A stretch of 64,000 nucleotides of DNA from assembly GCA_910589415.1 (NCBI GenBank), contig OU342630.1, positions 6,944,001 to 7,008,000 on the forward strand. The letters run 5' to 3'. The DNA is from Malachius bipustulatus. Taxonomy: Eukaryota; Arthropoda; Insecta; Coleoptera; Melyridae. Positions 22,447-34,776 of the stretch are shown here, one piece after another (within the stretch, counting starts at the first letter, position 1; each line of letters begins with the position of its first letter). The position numbers were made by a program, and so were the translations under genes. Below the pieces are notes generated by a model. It had not been told where the DNA came from. It saw nothing but the letters and a program-made list of their open reading frames with translations, and searched no databases.

Positions 22447-23445
22447 TCAGAGGTAGTGTAGGGTTCCAACTCCGTGAGATGTTTCCGGAGATACGCACTG
22501 TACGCTGAGAACCCAACAGTTGCAGGATATTTTGAAGTGGTTCATGTATTTGATAAATGCGTACGTGAATATACTTTCTGAAGACGACAGATGGTGTGTA
22601 GGAGGTTTGAACAAATTGAACCTGGTACTGTAGTGATGGGTGAATCGGTAAGGTAAAAGTCTATCCTGATTTTTGTGGATCAGTTTGAGCAGAGAGAAGA
22701 CATACAAAGCAGGCACGGTAAGAAGTCCAAGCCGCCTGAAATGGCCTCTGCATGACTGAGCATTGGCAAGCCTGCCAGGACCCTAATCGCTCTCTTTTGA
22801 AGAAGAAAAACCCTTCGCAGAGATCTCTCAGACCCACCCAAGACGGCCAGCCCATAGTTCACGTGGCTGATGAAATGCCCATAATAAGCAAAGAGAAGAA
22901 CCTCAGGGGACACCGTGTGCTGAAGGCGTCTAAGAAGGAAGCAGACACTAGCAAGACGACGGCTCACACAAATGATCTGTGTGAGCCGACCAGTTTAGGT
23001 TCTGGTCGATGTGGAAGCCCAAAAACTTCACCACGCCCTTCGGCTCGATCAAGGCACCATCGGTGGGTATGGAGGGTAAAGGTGGAAGACGTGATCGGCT
23101 AGAGTGAAAATCAATCAGCTCAGTGTTGTCTAAGTTGAGTTTTAGTTCATTGGCCCTGAGCCATAAACTTGCTCTTTTCAACGGGAGTTGAATGGCATCT
23201 ATCAGACTAGGAAGGTCGCCTGGTTTTGTCCAAATAAGAATTGTTGTATCATCAGCATAGTTAACACAGAGTGAATTTGGGGAGGTAATTTTGGGGCCCA
23301 GATCGTTAATGAAGATAAGAAAAAGAAGTGGACCGAGAACACTACCCTGTGGCACCCCAGAGGAGATTGGAGCAAAAGGTGATCGCACAGGTCGGCCATC
23401 AGACCCAGTAACCTGAACCGCCTGAACTCAAATACCAAAAGATCA
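22447..23445 (-). pseudogene. Decayed LINE reverse transcriptase fragment
   Basis: Minus-strand pieces in shifting frames. The first (about 23445-22948) includes SSGVPQGSVLGPLLFLIFIN and YADDT, the RT palm motifs, with catalytic Asp-Asp retained, then thumb motifs (LKLNLDNTEL, KFLGFHIDQNLNW). A frameshift leads to 22967-22680 (RLASVCFLLRRLQH, ISHVNYGLAVLGGS, FLLQKRAIRVLAGL) and another to the end (YVFSLLKLIHKNQDR). The VNYG...W/LGGS...LQKRAIR order is typical of jockey/CR1-type elements without RNase H. The 5' half (endonuclease and RT fingers) is missing. Confidence 0.85.
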
Positions 23446-24740
23446 CCAGGCTTTTCTCCCAGAGTGTTTATCAGGATTGTAGTCATATGCATTATGCACC
23501 TTCCGGCAAGTGTACTCGCTAACTTATTACATAGCTTATTACCTGTACAGGTAGTGGGTCAGGTCAGGTCATCATCCTACCTTGTTGTAAGACGCTTGTC
23601 AAAAACATTTTTATGTATTTCCACAAGTAAGAACCTGGCGGTATCATATATGCAGTGACTAAAGTTTTGACAGCCTCTTGGCTAATAATTATTAATATGC
23701 TGTCTGTCTTACTTGTCAGTGACGTATCGGGAGTATGTCAAAAAATTTCTAGATTTCAGTAGATTTGTTCCACAGGTATTAAATTATCCGGACAAGCCGG
23801 GGTTCATCACCCGGTAAATTTTAAGAATTATTTGCTAAAAAAGTGATGAAAAGATCACAAAAACGCCAGTATTTATTTTGTGTAAATGATGCTTGCAAAG
23901 GCAAACTGAGCGCCCTCTCAGTCCTTGCGCCCTAGGCTGTAGCCTAATTTACCTGTGGGTAAATCAGGCCCTGATCATATGAGCACGGCGGTCTGGACGC
24001 GGACATTTTCGTCCGTACACATGCCAGGGTAATGATTATTCAAAAAGTCACTTGCATAATAAGTGCAAATTGTGGCGGAGCACCATACTGTTGAAACTAC
24101 ATTAGTTTTCTTGTTGCTAGGACAACATCCTCCAATAAATAAAAGCTGGTAAGTGAGCTCTTAGCAATTCTAAGCAGCTGTGTCTATCTACGTTTGGTTA
24201 AAAAAAAGACGGTCCAATTAAATAACAATTTACTATACTACACCACACCACACTATAAATACCGCTGCTCGTATGATGCACCTTACAGCTCGTACATCAT
24301 GTTTATTGTATTCATGATGCTGATGTTGGCGAACAATATGTCGATTACGATCTCTCTGAGTTAAGTTTCTAATTGTCGTGTTATTAACGTGTAGCACAAA
24401 TAGGTGGCCCCTGCTGTTCTTGAAAATGTTTGTCTTTGTGTAGCGCAAGTATTTTTGGAGTTATTACCATTGATTTTGTGGATTAAAATGGGTCACTCTG
24501 TATATTCAAATCACGAAAAATGGGACATAACCACAAAGCCATTTCAACTTGGAAATTTTCAAAAAATTGATTCACATGTGCTACCGTAGACAATATAAAA
24601 ATTGCCGCACTTGAACCATAGATAGATACCTATAGTAACCCTATTTCTGTCTTAAATAACACACTCAATAATATTTACTAAAGACTAAATTATTAAATGG
24701 AAATTATACACAACTCAAAACTGCAGATGAGACGAGGAAC

Positions 24741-25637
24741 CACTGTGTTTCAGTTTTTGTATGTTCATAACTCCGGCAAACGGAGGAACACGTAAAAATA
24801 ATTGTGTTTTTTTCTAAAAAGTATTGCCCTAAAACGCTTTATTCTTGAGATACCTACTTTTAAAAATAAAACTTTTATTAAAAAATCGTCTTTTTCGAAA
24901 ATATCTCAAATATACTTTACCCGATATTGTTGATATTTGGCAGTTTCATTTGCTGTAGTAAGGGGCTAATTTAGCTCTAAATAGATTGAAATTATTAAAT
25001 TCAATGACGTCCCGGTAAGCACCTCAACGAATATTATTTCTTTAAAACTTTCAAATCACGTATGCCAATGGCTTTCAAAAAATTTGAATCCACTTAATTG
25101 CATATCGTTGGACCAACCAAGAAACATGGGAAAAATGAAAATAATAAAATTCATTAGTTTAGGTGTAAAGAAATGTATTTAATTTTGGGTTTATTTGTTG
25201 ATGTTGTTAAATATTATAGTAAGAAATAATAATAATAATAATTAAAAAAAAAACTCGCCATATTTTTATTGTGTGGGGTCGGTCTCGGGATAATATGCAA
25301 TGTGGATTTAATTTTTCGTTTCTAAAACGAACCACGATACGAAAGAAATCTCTACGAGACAAAAAAGTTGTACTAATAATTAAGTTAATTCCACTAAAAA
25401 AAATGAAAAAAATTTCATTGGCGTACGTTTTTCAAGTTTTTTCAAAATAATAATTTCAGCAATATCGAGTAAAGTAAATTTAATATATTTTCGAAAATTA
25501 CGATTTTTAATAAAAGTCTAACACCCTTTATCTCAAAAGGAAAGCGTTTTAAAGCACTACTGTATAGAAAAACAATAATTATTGTTACATGTTCTATCGT
25601 TTGCCGGAGTTAGGAACATACAAACTGGAACAGCCTG
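24741..25637. mobile_element. Foldback, ~897 bp
   Basis: The left end CACTGTGTTTCAGTTTTTGT mirrors ACAAACTGGAACAGCCTG on the right (TA follows). Arms share CATAACTCCGGCAAACG and the TTTTTAATAAAAGT region. (AAT)n lies near the centre at 25220-25242. Confidence 0.8.
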
Positions 25638-26693
25638 TATAATATGTATGTATATTTCTCTAATCTAATGAACGAGATCTAGCTATAATATAATTAATTC
25701 ATTAAATAAAATTCGTGAGTTTTACCTTGCTCTATCTGCTTCACAACTCTCATTTACACGTTTTTCCATTTCAAAATATAATTTTTACTTTTCAATTCAC
25801 TAGAATAACACACAACAGCTCACGCAAAATTAACAACAAACTAGGTAAGTACATGTACACATCATTGTATTGTTTGTTGTCCATCATACGTAGATAAGAT
25901 ACATGCAAGCAAAATTTAATCACACACTAATAGTAATAATAATTATTACTATTTGCATTAATGTTAGATAAGATGTCCTCATGAATAAGACAAATATAAA
26001 TCTCAGATCTATACTATGCTCTTCCAAAAAATATATATTATTCCTTAGCTATTTAAAACAAAGTATTTCATTTAAGAACTGAACATAATATTATTAGTAT
26101 GTACAAAAAAATAATAAAAAAAAAAAAAATATATAAAAAAAGATTGCCAAGTAATTTGATTATTTACTCCAATAGAAATACATCCCATAATGAGACCAAT
26201 TATTATGTGCAAGGTAAATAAACTTGAAAGTTTAGTTCAACGGTTCCACCTAACTTTGTGGCACACAATACAAAATATTATCAGTACATTATTGAATTTG
26301 TTTACTATTTTTGCATAATAGTATATTATTTTATACGGAGGGATACTTTCATGGCGCGCTTGTGTTCATCAGCCGAACGAAGCGAGGCTGATATTAGAGA
26401 GCAAGCGATGAAAAGTAACTTTTCCTTCAAATAAAATATGCTGTTTTTTCTTCAAACGTGGGCAAATTTAAGCAAGAACATAATTTTCAATTGAAGATAC
26501 GCGGATTTGCAAGGAGGTTTGGACTTTGTGCGGCATACGTGTCAAGTAACGCTAACGCTGTCAAGTGGACACTGTCATCAACGTCAACATTGAAATTACT
26601 ATTATTTACTAACTATTTAAAAATAAATTTAAATAATAAAATAATGTAAATAACAGTGCCATCCGAAAAGTACCCACAAAGGAATTTTTGGTA

Positions 26694-28033
26694 AATATTT
26701 ACATCAGCGTGTCCTAAGTTCCATCAATTTTTTCGGGACCGAGGAGCGAAATAGGGGTGCTGGGTGGGTAAGAAGCTAAAAACAGCTATTGCAAACTAAT
26801 ATTAAAGTCACAACTATGGCCTCTTTATGGTCGAATTCATATTTTTTCTTCTATTTCAGGGCAAGGAATATCTTCGAGAATAACAGTAGCACGATTATTA
26901 TTTTAAATTTTGCATTTATTTTGCATTTATATTCCAAAAAGCGTGACATTAATTCCGATGGTCTGGGATATGATATGTGAAAGCGATATCCGGTCTGATC
27001 CGTCTCTGTACGCTACACGTTGACGTCAACCACTTCTAATGCTTATTACTTCCGGGACCCGGCGGATTTATTATGTGCATTATAGACACGGTGTAAGTTA
27101 TTTACCAGGACCGTATTCCGTAGTCCCATTTTTGGTGCTGCTTTTTTGGCTAACCATTAATTTGCAAAGCAAATGAATACCTTCCTGGTGTTACTATAGG
27201 TATGTCCTCCATCTCTATACAGGGTGTGGCACCTAAGTCTGTGTAGCCTCGGTCTGTGTAGCCCAAATCGTGCACGATTAAAAAAAAATTAAATTGGGTC
27301 TTATACAGGGTCGTAGTGCCCACAACTTAAAATTATTTTGGACTATACAGCATGTCCTATATGAGAGTGACATATCAAAGTTATGTTTCTTTAAATGGAA
27401 TGCTCCTATGTTATTGCATTTTTAGATTGTCTGAGAAGAAAGAACAAGATTGGCTTTTACAGTTGTTGTTTAAATTCAGAACTTTGTGAGTTATAAACAA
27501 GTGAAAATCGTCATTTTTGAAGTTCAAGGCCCTGTACCACGAAAACGGGCCATCATAGAGAAAAACGGCTTACATGTCCCTATTTTAACTTTTTATGTAC
27601 TATCCTATGGTATAGTAATATTTTTTTACTTTCTTTGTTTTTTTATTTGGTGACGGGTCGAGAAATCTCAAGATTTTTTAAAATTTTTTATCACCCTGTA
27701 TAAACATTTCATCTACATCATTGGATAGTACATGGAAAGTTAAAATAGGGACATGTAAGCCGTTTTGCTCTATCTCTTGACCCGTTTTCGTGGTAAAGGG
27801 CCTTGAGCTTAAAAAATTACGATTTTCACTTGTTTATAGCTCACAAACTTCTGAATTTAAACACCAACTGTAAAAGCCAATCTTATTTTTTCTTCACTAC
27901 AACCCTGTATAAGACCCAATTCATTTTTTTTTACAATCGTGCACGATTTGCGCTTTAGAAACCGAGGCGTTCAACGCGCCACACCCTGTATAAGTGCCAT
28001 AGTGAAACTGTAGGACACGCGGATGTAAATAAT
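26694..28033. mobile_element. Element C, copy 1, with foldback FB-D inserted
   Basis: Inverted ends: ATTTACATCAGCGTGTCCTA on the left and TAGGACACGCGGATGTAAAT on the right. Internal landmarks shared with the other copies: ACCGAGGAGCGAAATAGGGG, GGTGCTGGGTGGGTAAGAAG, TTTGCATTTATTTTGCATTT, and the TTTGCAAAGCAAA palindrome. The right part is split at TATATA by FB-D (27220-27988). No long coding frame. Confidence 0.87.
27220..27988. mobile_element. TA-flanked foldback FB-D inside element C copy 1
   Basis: CAGGGTGTGGCACC...GGCGCGCCACACCCTG-like ends. A second layer (27306-27907, CAGGGTCGTAG...CAACCCTG) is bounded by TTGGGTCTTA and its complement. The core (GAGTTATAAACAAGTGAAAA, CGGCTTACATGTCCCTATTT) is shared with FB-E at 32.4 kb. 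Confidence 0.87.
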
Positions 28034-28899
28034 GAATTAATTTTTTTATAAAGATAAAAAATAAATAAATTGCACAGAAAGTTTGAGCATGATCATAAAT
28101 GTATTTGACACATACTTAGCTAGGGTCGGTCAAAATATGTAAAAATTTTATAAGAGTAAAGTAGGTACCACTGTTTGTGAAAATATTTAAAAAAAATATG
28201 GGAGAATACTTAAAAGATAATTACGGGTCTATATTAATAAAATTTGAATCGTTGTTTCTTAAATAAGTAGGTGTGTTTTTGTATGTATTGCTGATGTTGC
28301 TATGACAACACTTTCCCTCCGGCGGCGGGAAAGTGAAAAGTAAACCTCCGGCGGAGGAAAAGAGACACTTCGCGACTGTCTACTCAGTCGAGTAATGTCT
28401 GATGTACTGACGTTTGAAGAAAAAAAAGTTCTTTTCAATAATTACTGGAATAGTAACATTCTATTATACTGTATCAGAGTTTACATAGAATTAAAATGAA
28501 AGAACTAGATTGGCTATAGTCGGATTCGGTCTAAATAGTCGCATGTGTCAGTTAAGATCATGCATGCTCAAAATATTTGCGTCTTCTCATGACACACTGA
28601 CAACATTTTAATAGCAAAAAATCCTATGCATAATAATTCATCCCACAATAAATTAAAAAATCCACAATATTATTCCTAAATGACGAATAACTGTGAAAGA
28701 CATAATAGATATTGATTTCAGATCTCAGTGGCTCAAAAATTTGGTTGCGTTTCTTTAGTGTACATACTTTTCTCTATTTTGACATCCAGATAGTATTTTT
28801 TTATTTATCGCATATTATTCAAAATAGTTCATCGAGCTCTGCCATTAGGTGATTATTATCAGTTACAGCGGTAGACTGAAAGTTAAAAACTGGCTTTCC

Positions 28900-29050
28900 C
28901 TACGATCACTATACAAAGTACTACTTGGTGCATTGTTATTTGTACGCAAACTATAAGATTTCTCACATTTACAAAAATGTGCGGAAAAGTGACATAAGGC
29001 ATACGCAAAATTCATTACCGTACAGCTTTGCAGTTATGACAGTGAAGTCG
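28900..29050 (+). repeat. Dispersed repeat; inverted relative at 43480-43615
   Basis: CCTACGATCACTATACAAAG, GCAAACTATAAGATTTCTCA and AAGTGACATAAGGCATACG match the reverse complement of 43480-43615. Confidence 0.65.
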
Positions 29051-29362
29051 ACGTGTAAAAAGTAGCGATCAAAACCACAGACTATAGGTAAGCTTTATAA
29101 AATAGACAACATTCGATGACAACAATAGTGATGGGATGGGTAACAGTCGCCTTTGAAACAGTATTTACCTACTTTTGCTAGGAAATCACAAAATATTGTA
29201 CATTATTATGCGAATTAATGTATAAGTATTACTTCCCAGTACACTCAAGACATATAATATTATAGTTTAATCGAATTGGGAGGAAGGTATTATAATATTT
29301 TAAAATCAGCTCAATCGTGGAAATGGGTACCGCGAAACTCTATTAAGTTATAGGTAAACACA

Positions 29363-30659
29363 TAGGGTCAAGTGGTGTAAAAATGAGACATTTTATAAAA
29401 CTTTTCATTATTCGACGGGTTGCTTTTTGATTTAAATTTTCAAAAAATTACCATACCACGAAGAATACGATTAGGAATAATATAAACACCACATATTTGA
29501 TGAAATGATTAGGGTTCTTGAAATAAAAATAAAAAACCTCGTCTCATTTTTACCCGCCATTTAGGGTAAAAATGAGACAGGGGCTGGGTAAAAATGAGAC
29601 AATGTGTTTTCAGGTGTTTATTGAAGAGCGTTTGCTATTTATCACCTCTGGGGCAATGCTGAACCGGTCTGGCTGAAAAATGAGACATTAATAAATACAG
29701 TTTTATTACTTTTATTTAAAAAAATAACCAAACAACTCCACAATAATAGTAGAAAACATTTCTTAAATTGTATATGAACACGGCAAGTCAAAAACTGTTG
29801 ACACGAGCTCTGATGATTGCAGTTCGCTAACAAACTAATGTATAAAAAAGATAAATACCTAATTCTTTGGTAATAAACACAAAATATAATAAAATAAACT
29901 TTATCAAAGTATGGGTAGCCATGCAATAACTCTCTTTAGTTTACATTAAATTTATCAAAGGCAATTGAAAACACAAATTTTTGTGCAACTCTAGCAGTAC
30001 CTCCATGGAATGCTGGGACAGGTTTTTTTACTTATGACATTACATTATTGTTACAAAGATATGAAAAAATACGCCAATGAATAAATCATTTCTGATAATT
30101 CTGCCACATAGCACGCTTTATAGGTGGCGATGGTGTTTAGCACTGTTTTTAAGTTTTAACACAATTTTCGAATTTTGGGCACTTATAGCCCAGTTTTTAT
30201 TTCAAGTCTTCAATTATGTATCATTTTTACCTCGTGGTGTGTCTCATATTTACCCAAGAGGCCGTCTCACAATTACCCCAACAAAGTAACACGTGTTCAC
30301 TCTCATGCATTCGGCAATAGAGTGTCCGGCTTGTTCCCAACACGTTCATTACACAGCCCTCTTCTAGTTGAGACATTCGTCGAGCGCGTCCAATGTCTTG
30401 TTCCAGCGGAGCAACAAAAGTTATCTCGCGGAGTTTAAAAGTTTTCGCTACGTAAATTTTAATATTTCAATGTCAGATTTAATTGTTCATGTATAGGCTT
30501 ATATTAATGTTTGAATCGATATGATTTTAGGTTTTACTAAGTGTAGATTTCATTACGCCTCATTTGCATCCCATGAAAGTGATCTGTAGTGATAGTCATG
30601 TAACTGTCTCATTTTTACCCATAATTTTGGTAGTCTCATTTTTACCCCACTTGACCCTA
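29363..30659. mobile_element. 1.3-kb TIR element with arrayed subterminal GGGTAAAAATGAGAC repeats
   Basis: Ends are TAGGGTCAAGTGGTGTAAAA and, inverted, TTTTTACCCCACTTGACCCTA. The 15-bp motif GGGTAAAAATGAGAC occurs at 29375, 29564, 29586 and (diverged) 29672. Its complement occurs at 29541, 30241 and 30264 (diverged), 30606 and 30633. Subterminal arrays like this are usually transposase-binding sites. The interior has only short frames (largest 94 codons), so the copy is non-autonomous. Superfamily not determined; no clear target duplication. Confidence 0.85.
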
Positions 30660-31174
30660 AATCTGTAAATTTTTGTGCACTCGCGCAATCAGCTGAATCG
30701 CTGATCAGTCAATTATACTGCAATATTCGATTTGTCGATCATGGGATGTTTATTGTTTAATACATAATAATGAATATTTGTTGTTTATTTTAAATGTACA
30801 ATTCGTAAGTGATTGAAATGTTAAAGGCAGAGTTAAATAAGTGAAGTGAATGATTTCAGTTACTTGGAGTGATGCATACTATTAAGACAGAGTAATTCCG
30901 ATTCTGATGTAGAAAATACACCACCGTTTAACTGAATAAAAAATTGTCTTGCTATGCTAAAAATCTGGAGATATCTTATTTGTTTCCCTTTGATTATAAG
31001 GCACTCAACGACCTTTTATCGCAACACCATATTTATGTAGGGAAGTATCTTACATGCAATAAATAATGCCGTTTAAATTCAAAGCCGAAAAATTAGAGAT
31101 TTTCGAAGTTTTTTAAAAAAGTCCACTTTTATATTTTTAAATAGAAAATGCAATAATTTAATCATTATTCTTAC

Positions 31175-31419
31175 CTGCACTGATGATTTATAAGCGCCCT
31201 GTTGAGACTAAAGGGTTGATCCTCCTTACGTAATTGAGAAAGCGCGGTGGCGAGCTCTCTGCTAACCTTTCGACATTTTTCGGCAAAAGGCTCATATAGC
31301 CTGAAAAATTCCACCCACTCCAGTTGATCATGGCTTCCAGTTCCTCCACTGCATTGCACCGGAGCTTGCTCTCTTGTCATGTACTTCAGAAGGGACTGCT
31401 CTTCACACACAACTATTGT
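31175..31419 (-). CDS. RhoGEF-like gene, exon 3 of 6 seen: end of SEC14-like domain and linker
   Basis: Exon of 245 bp, starting in phase 0 (ACA ATA GTT) and ending with two spare bases (AG) before GTAAGAAT. It encodes about 81 residues. The stretch LLKYMTREQAPVQCSGGT, then YD/HDQLEW-like SHDQLEWVEF, strongly resembles the motif closing the CRAL-TRIO domain in MCF2/DBS/PLEKHG4 proteins: 'ltreqLP-ELGGtl-YdHdeWvefr'. Here the usual LGG is changed to CSGG. The remainder (EPFAEKCRKVSRELATALSQ) is helical and begins the spectrin-like region. This exon is the best evidence for the family assignment. The exact orthologue (for example insect GEFmeso) is inference, so no symbol is given. Confidence 0.87.
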
Positions 31420-31529
31420 CTGAAATGTAGAATGCCGAAACAGTAAATAAAATCATCTTTTTATAATTCTGAAGGTCTTGTATCAAGAATAAAGATTTCC
31501 TTTTTACGAGCGGGGGCGCATTTTCTTCG

Positions 31530-31860
31530 ATTTCACGCGGCTAGTTCCCGTTTCACCCTTTCCGGGGGTTGTTCTTGACCGCGTAGAGGGGTTAGGGGGC
31601 GTCGAGGACCGACCTCGACGTCAGCATCGCGTTCAGCGACCTCGAAAACGGGGGGTGACACAAGTCTGGCCGCCAAGAGAAAGAAGTTCCGTGATTTACC
31701 CTTCATAGGGGTGGTTTTAGGCCGTTTTAGGGGGTGCGGTCAACTCGAGAAGAGTTTAAACCACCACCATCGTATTCAGCATCCTCGGAAACGGGGGGGA
31801 GGGCTAGTCTCGTTAGACTCTGAAATCCGAGCACTTTTCGGTTTTTTTCCGACTCACAGA
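31530..31860 (-). repeat. GC-rich repeat with ~140-bp internal period, copy 1
   Basis: On the minus strand, CCCCGTTTTCGAGG(A/T)-GCTGAACGCGATG occurs near 31620-31655 and again near 31768-31800. The inverted copy at 46528-46810 has the same doublet, 140 bp apart. Strong C/G-strand asymmetry in an AT-rich intron. Confidence 0.65.
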
Positions 31861-31868
31861 ATCCACTA

Positions 31869-31950
31869 TCTCTATTATATTATATTTTATATAATATTAT
31901 ATATATTTTATATATTTTATATTTTATATATTTATATTATATTATATTTT
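31869..31950. repeat. AT-rich low-complexity run
   Basis: Nearly pure TATAT/ATATT repeats abutting the GC-rich repeat. Confidence 0.9.
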
Positions 31951-32459
31951 TCTCTATGGCTGTGACTTAAAATTTAGATATATTTTTTTAATTTTTGATT
32001 TCTCTCTAAAACAATTAAAAGGATCAACATTTAAAAATAAACGTGTGACTGTCATGAGAGAAACCCATCTTAAGAGATGAATATCTCGAGCAAATGACTT
32101 TTTGGGGGGTTACGCCCATGGAGACTTCTGAATCTACTTATTGAATACTACCGATCCCCAAAGTACATCAAATTTAACCGCGGAAGCTAATTCCCATAAG
32201 GATTTTTTGGGGTCCTTTTTCGAAGTATCTCGAAAACTCCAACGAACGATGTCTACAGGAAATTTTTCGCCTATTTTTGCATTTCTTACAGGCCCTTTAA
32301 GTTTGGAACACGTATTCATTAACACCCAATATGCTTTTTAAGACTGTAACAAAAATTAACTTCAGTTGTCACTGAAATATCCTTTAAAATAAAATGAAAA
32401 ATCGAGATGTCTTATTTTAGCAAAATCTTTTTGCAGGCTTACGTATATACAGGGTGTCC

Positions 32460-33325
32460 CAGCTTATTCGAAGCGGTCTCTGTAGGCCAAACGATGGACT
32501 TTTTCGAAAAACTTTTTGAAAATTCAAGTACAGGATCCCAATGGCCATAATTTAAAATTATTTTGGAGTATACAGAGTGTCCCATATGACAGTGACATAT
32601 CAAAGTTATGTTTTTTTAAATGGAATGCTTCTATGTTATTGCATTTTTAGATTGCCTGAGAAGAGAAAATAAGATTGACTTTTACAGTTGGTGTTTAAAT
32701 TCAGAAGTTTTTGAGTTATAAACAAGTGAAAATCGTCATTTTTCAAGTTCAAAGCCCTGTACAACGAAAACGGCTGAAGATAGAGAAAAACGGCTTACAT
32801 GTCCCTATTTTACTTTTTCATGTACTATCCTATGATGTAGATGAAATGTTTATACAGGGTGATAAAAAATTTGAAAAATTCTGAGATTTCTCCACGCGTC
32901 GCCAAATAAAAAAATCAAAGAAAGTAAAAATTTTTCTATACCATAGGATAGTACATAAAAAGTTAAAATAGGGACATGTAAGCCGTTTTTCTCTATCTTG
33001 AACCGTTTTCATTATACAGGGCCTTGAACTTGAAAAATGACGATTTTCACTTGTTTATAACTCAAAAACTTCTGAATTTAAACACCAACTGTAAAAGCCA
33101 ATCCTATTTTCTCTTCTCAGACAATCTAAAAATGCAATAACATAGGAGCATTCCATTTAAAAAAACATAACTTTGATATGCCACTGTCATATGGGACACT
33201 CTGTATACTCCAAAATAATTTTAAATTATGGCCATTGTGATCCTGTACTTGAATTTGCAAAATTTTTTTGGAAAAAATCAATCGTTTGGCCTACAGAGAC
33301 CGCTTCGAATAAGCTGGGACACCCT
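32460..33325. mobile_element. Foldback FB-E, four nested layers, 866 bp
   Basis: Layer 1 CAGGGTGTCCCAGCTTATTC (32460-33325). Layer 2 CAGGATCCCAATGGCC (32531-33245), flanked by AATTCAAG-TA and its complement. Layer 3 CAGAGTGTCCCATATGACAG (32573-33203), flanked by TTATTTTGGAGTA-TA and its exact complement. Layer 4 is the central CAGGGTGATAAAAAATTTG at about 32854. The core is shared with FB-D. Lies immediately beside a half FB-B copy. Confidence 0.92.
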
Positions 33326-33334
33326 GTATAAACG

Positions 33335-33480
33335 TCGTCAAGAGGTATCAGTCTGACATTTAAAAAATTTTCAAAGCCGATTAGATCTCAGAATTTTCAT
33401 AGTCGACTTTTGTTTCTCTTATGGGCGCCATTTTGCTTCTGCATGTCATTCGGAATTAAAAAATCAAAGAAACCAAAAAT
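33335..33480. repeat. Half copy of foldback FB-B
   Basis: GTCGTCAAGAGGTATCA, AATTTTCAAAGCCGATTAGA and TCATAGTCGACTTTTGTTTC match the left arm of 39613-40080. It starts about ten bases after FB-E ends. Confidence 0.75.
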
Positions 33481-34612
33481 CGATTTGAAAAATCAAATTA
33501 AATAAAAATTCAAAAATATATTCACATTAAAAAAATATAATTTTAACTGAATTTCATATTGACGTTATTCGGAGAAAAAAGGTTTTAATTTTTATCATAT
33601 TTATGGATCTAAAAAAAGGTAAGTTTTTATATTTTTTCTAATTCTACATAGAAAACATAATGGTGGTCGTAAGAAAAACAAAAGTTGAGTATGAACTCTT
33701 GAATCTATACCAATTGAAGTATGTATAGTAGCAATTGAAAATTTTTGACACGCAAGACGGTAATTTCTTGACGACTGTAATGGGTATGATAATAATGATA
33801 ATGATCATGAAGAATGGGTAAAATAAGAAAAAGATTCTAGGGCTCATGTTCATCACTGATCTCATGCCAAAGACAGAGAAAACACTGCTGAAGACATGGC
33901 TGGCAATTTCCCTCTTGTTGTAGCTCATTGGCAAGCCACGTCAGCAAGTGTAATCCTTTAACTTTTGCACAGGATCACTTGATTATACTTGTTCAGAAAA
34001 TTCACACGGAACTTCGGGATCTAGAATCAATAGCGATATTTGTGTAGTTATTTTTTTACCATGTTTGTGTTGGTGTCTGTAGTAACTACCAACACTATAG
34101 AGAAACTATTACTATATACTAGCGAGGAAATATTATGTATTATTATTATCCATGTTAATGTTTTTTTCTGTTATGAAGTCTACAACCCACGAATTTTCTT
34201 TTAATTATTCTTTTAATATTTTGCTGGAGAATTTCACTTAAAATACTAAATCTCAATTTTTCAATTTTTTGAGAATATTTCAGCATCGACTGAAAAGTTA
34301 TCCTAAATTTTGCTTCGGAAGTATAAAATTCTACACTGTTTCTCTAATCAAATATCTCTGATAGTTCTTTAATCTCAATGGTGAGAAAGATAAATAAAAA
34401 AAAACGCTCTGTATATCATGCAAAAACATGCGACTTCACAGCATCAGGCAAGTCATTATTTCTCTTGGAAATTTCCTTAGGACAATGAAGAAGAAACCAT
34501 AAGAAGAAGTGGACATAACATTAATCAAAAACTATGTTTCGCGTATAGTTTGGAGGCTTGACTATTTATTAAAGTTAACAGATTAATTTAGTCTCTAATA
34601 AGACTTCAAATA

Positions 34613-34776
34613 AGGCCGCGTCAAACAGGCGCGCTATGTGGTAGGGGTACGTACAGCGGTATACATGTAAACGTTCGGATTGATGGCGGTATAAATAGTT
34701 TGAACACTTGCATTCACATAAATTATGTTTGCCGTTTTACCGCTACCGCGTACCGCGTCGGTTTGAGAAGGCCTTT
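34613..34776. mobile_element. ~160-bp TIR element, hAT-like in appearance
   Basis: Imperfect inverted ends GGCCGCGTCAAACAGGCGCG and CGCGTCGGTTTGAGAAGGCC. Flanks TCAAATAA and TTTAATAA could be a diverged 8-bp duplication. The interior is rich in CGGTA/TACCG. Superfamily is inference. Confidence 0.55.

Larger units (their letters stand above)
21130..31174. other. Intron between exons 3 and 4 of the RhoGEF-like gene
   Basis: 10.0-kb minus-strand intron. Besides the listed repeats, I recognise nothing in 21130-21430, 23520-24730, 25640-26690 (an A-rich run lies at about 26108-26130), 28035-28900, 29060-29360 and 30660-31170. A CCTCCGGCGG-rich spot at 28318-28362 breaks the AT-rich background. 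Confidence 0.75.

Noticed and set aside
33644..33934. 96-codon minus frame with a hydrophobic isoleucine run
   Set aside because: The run comes from a GATAAT-like microsatellite; no recognisable domain.
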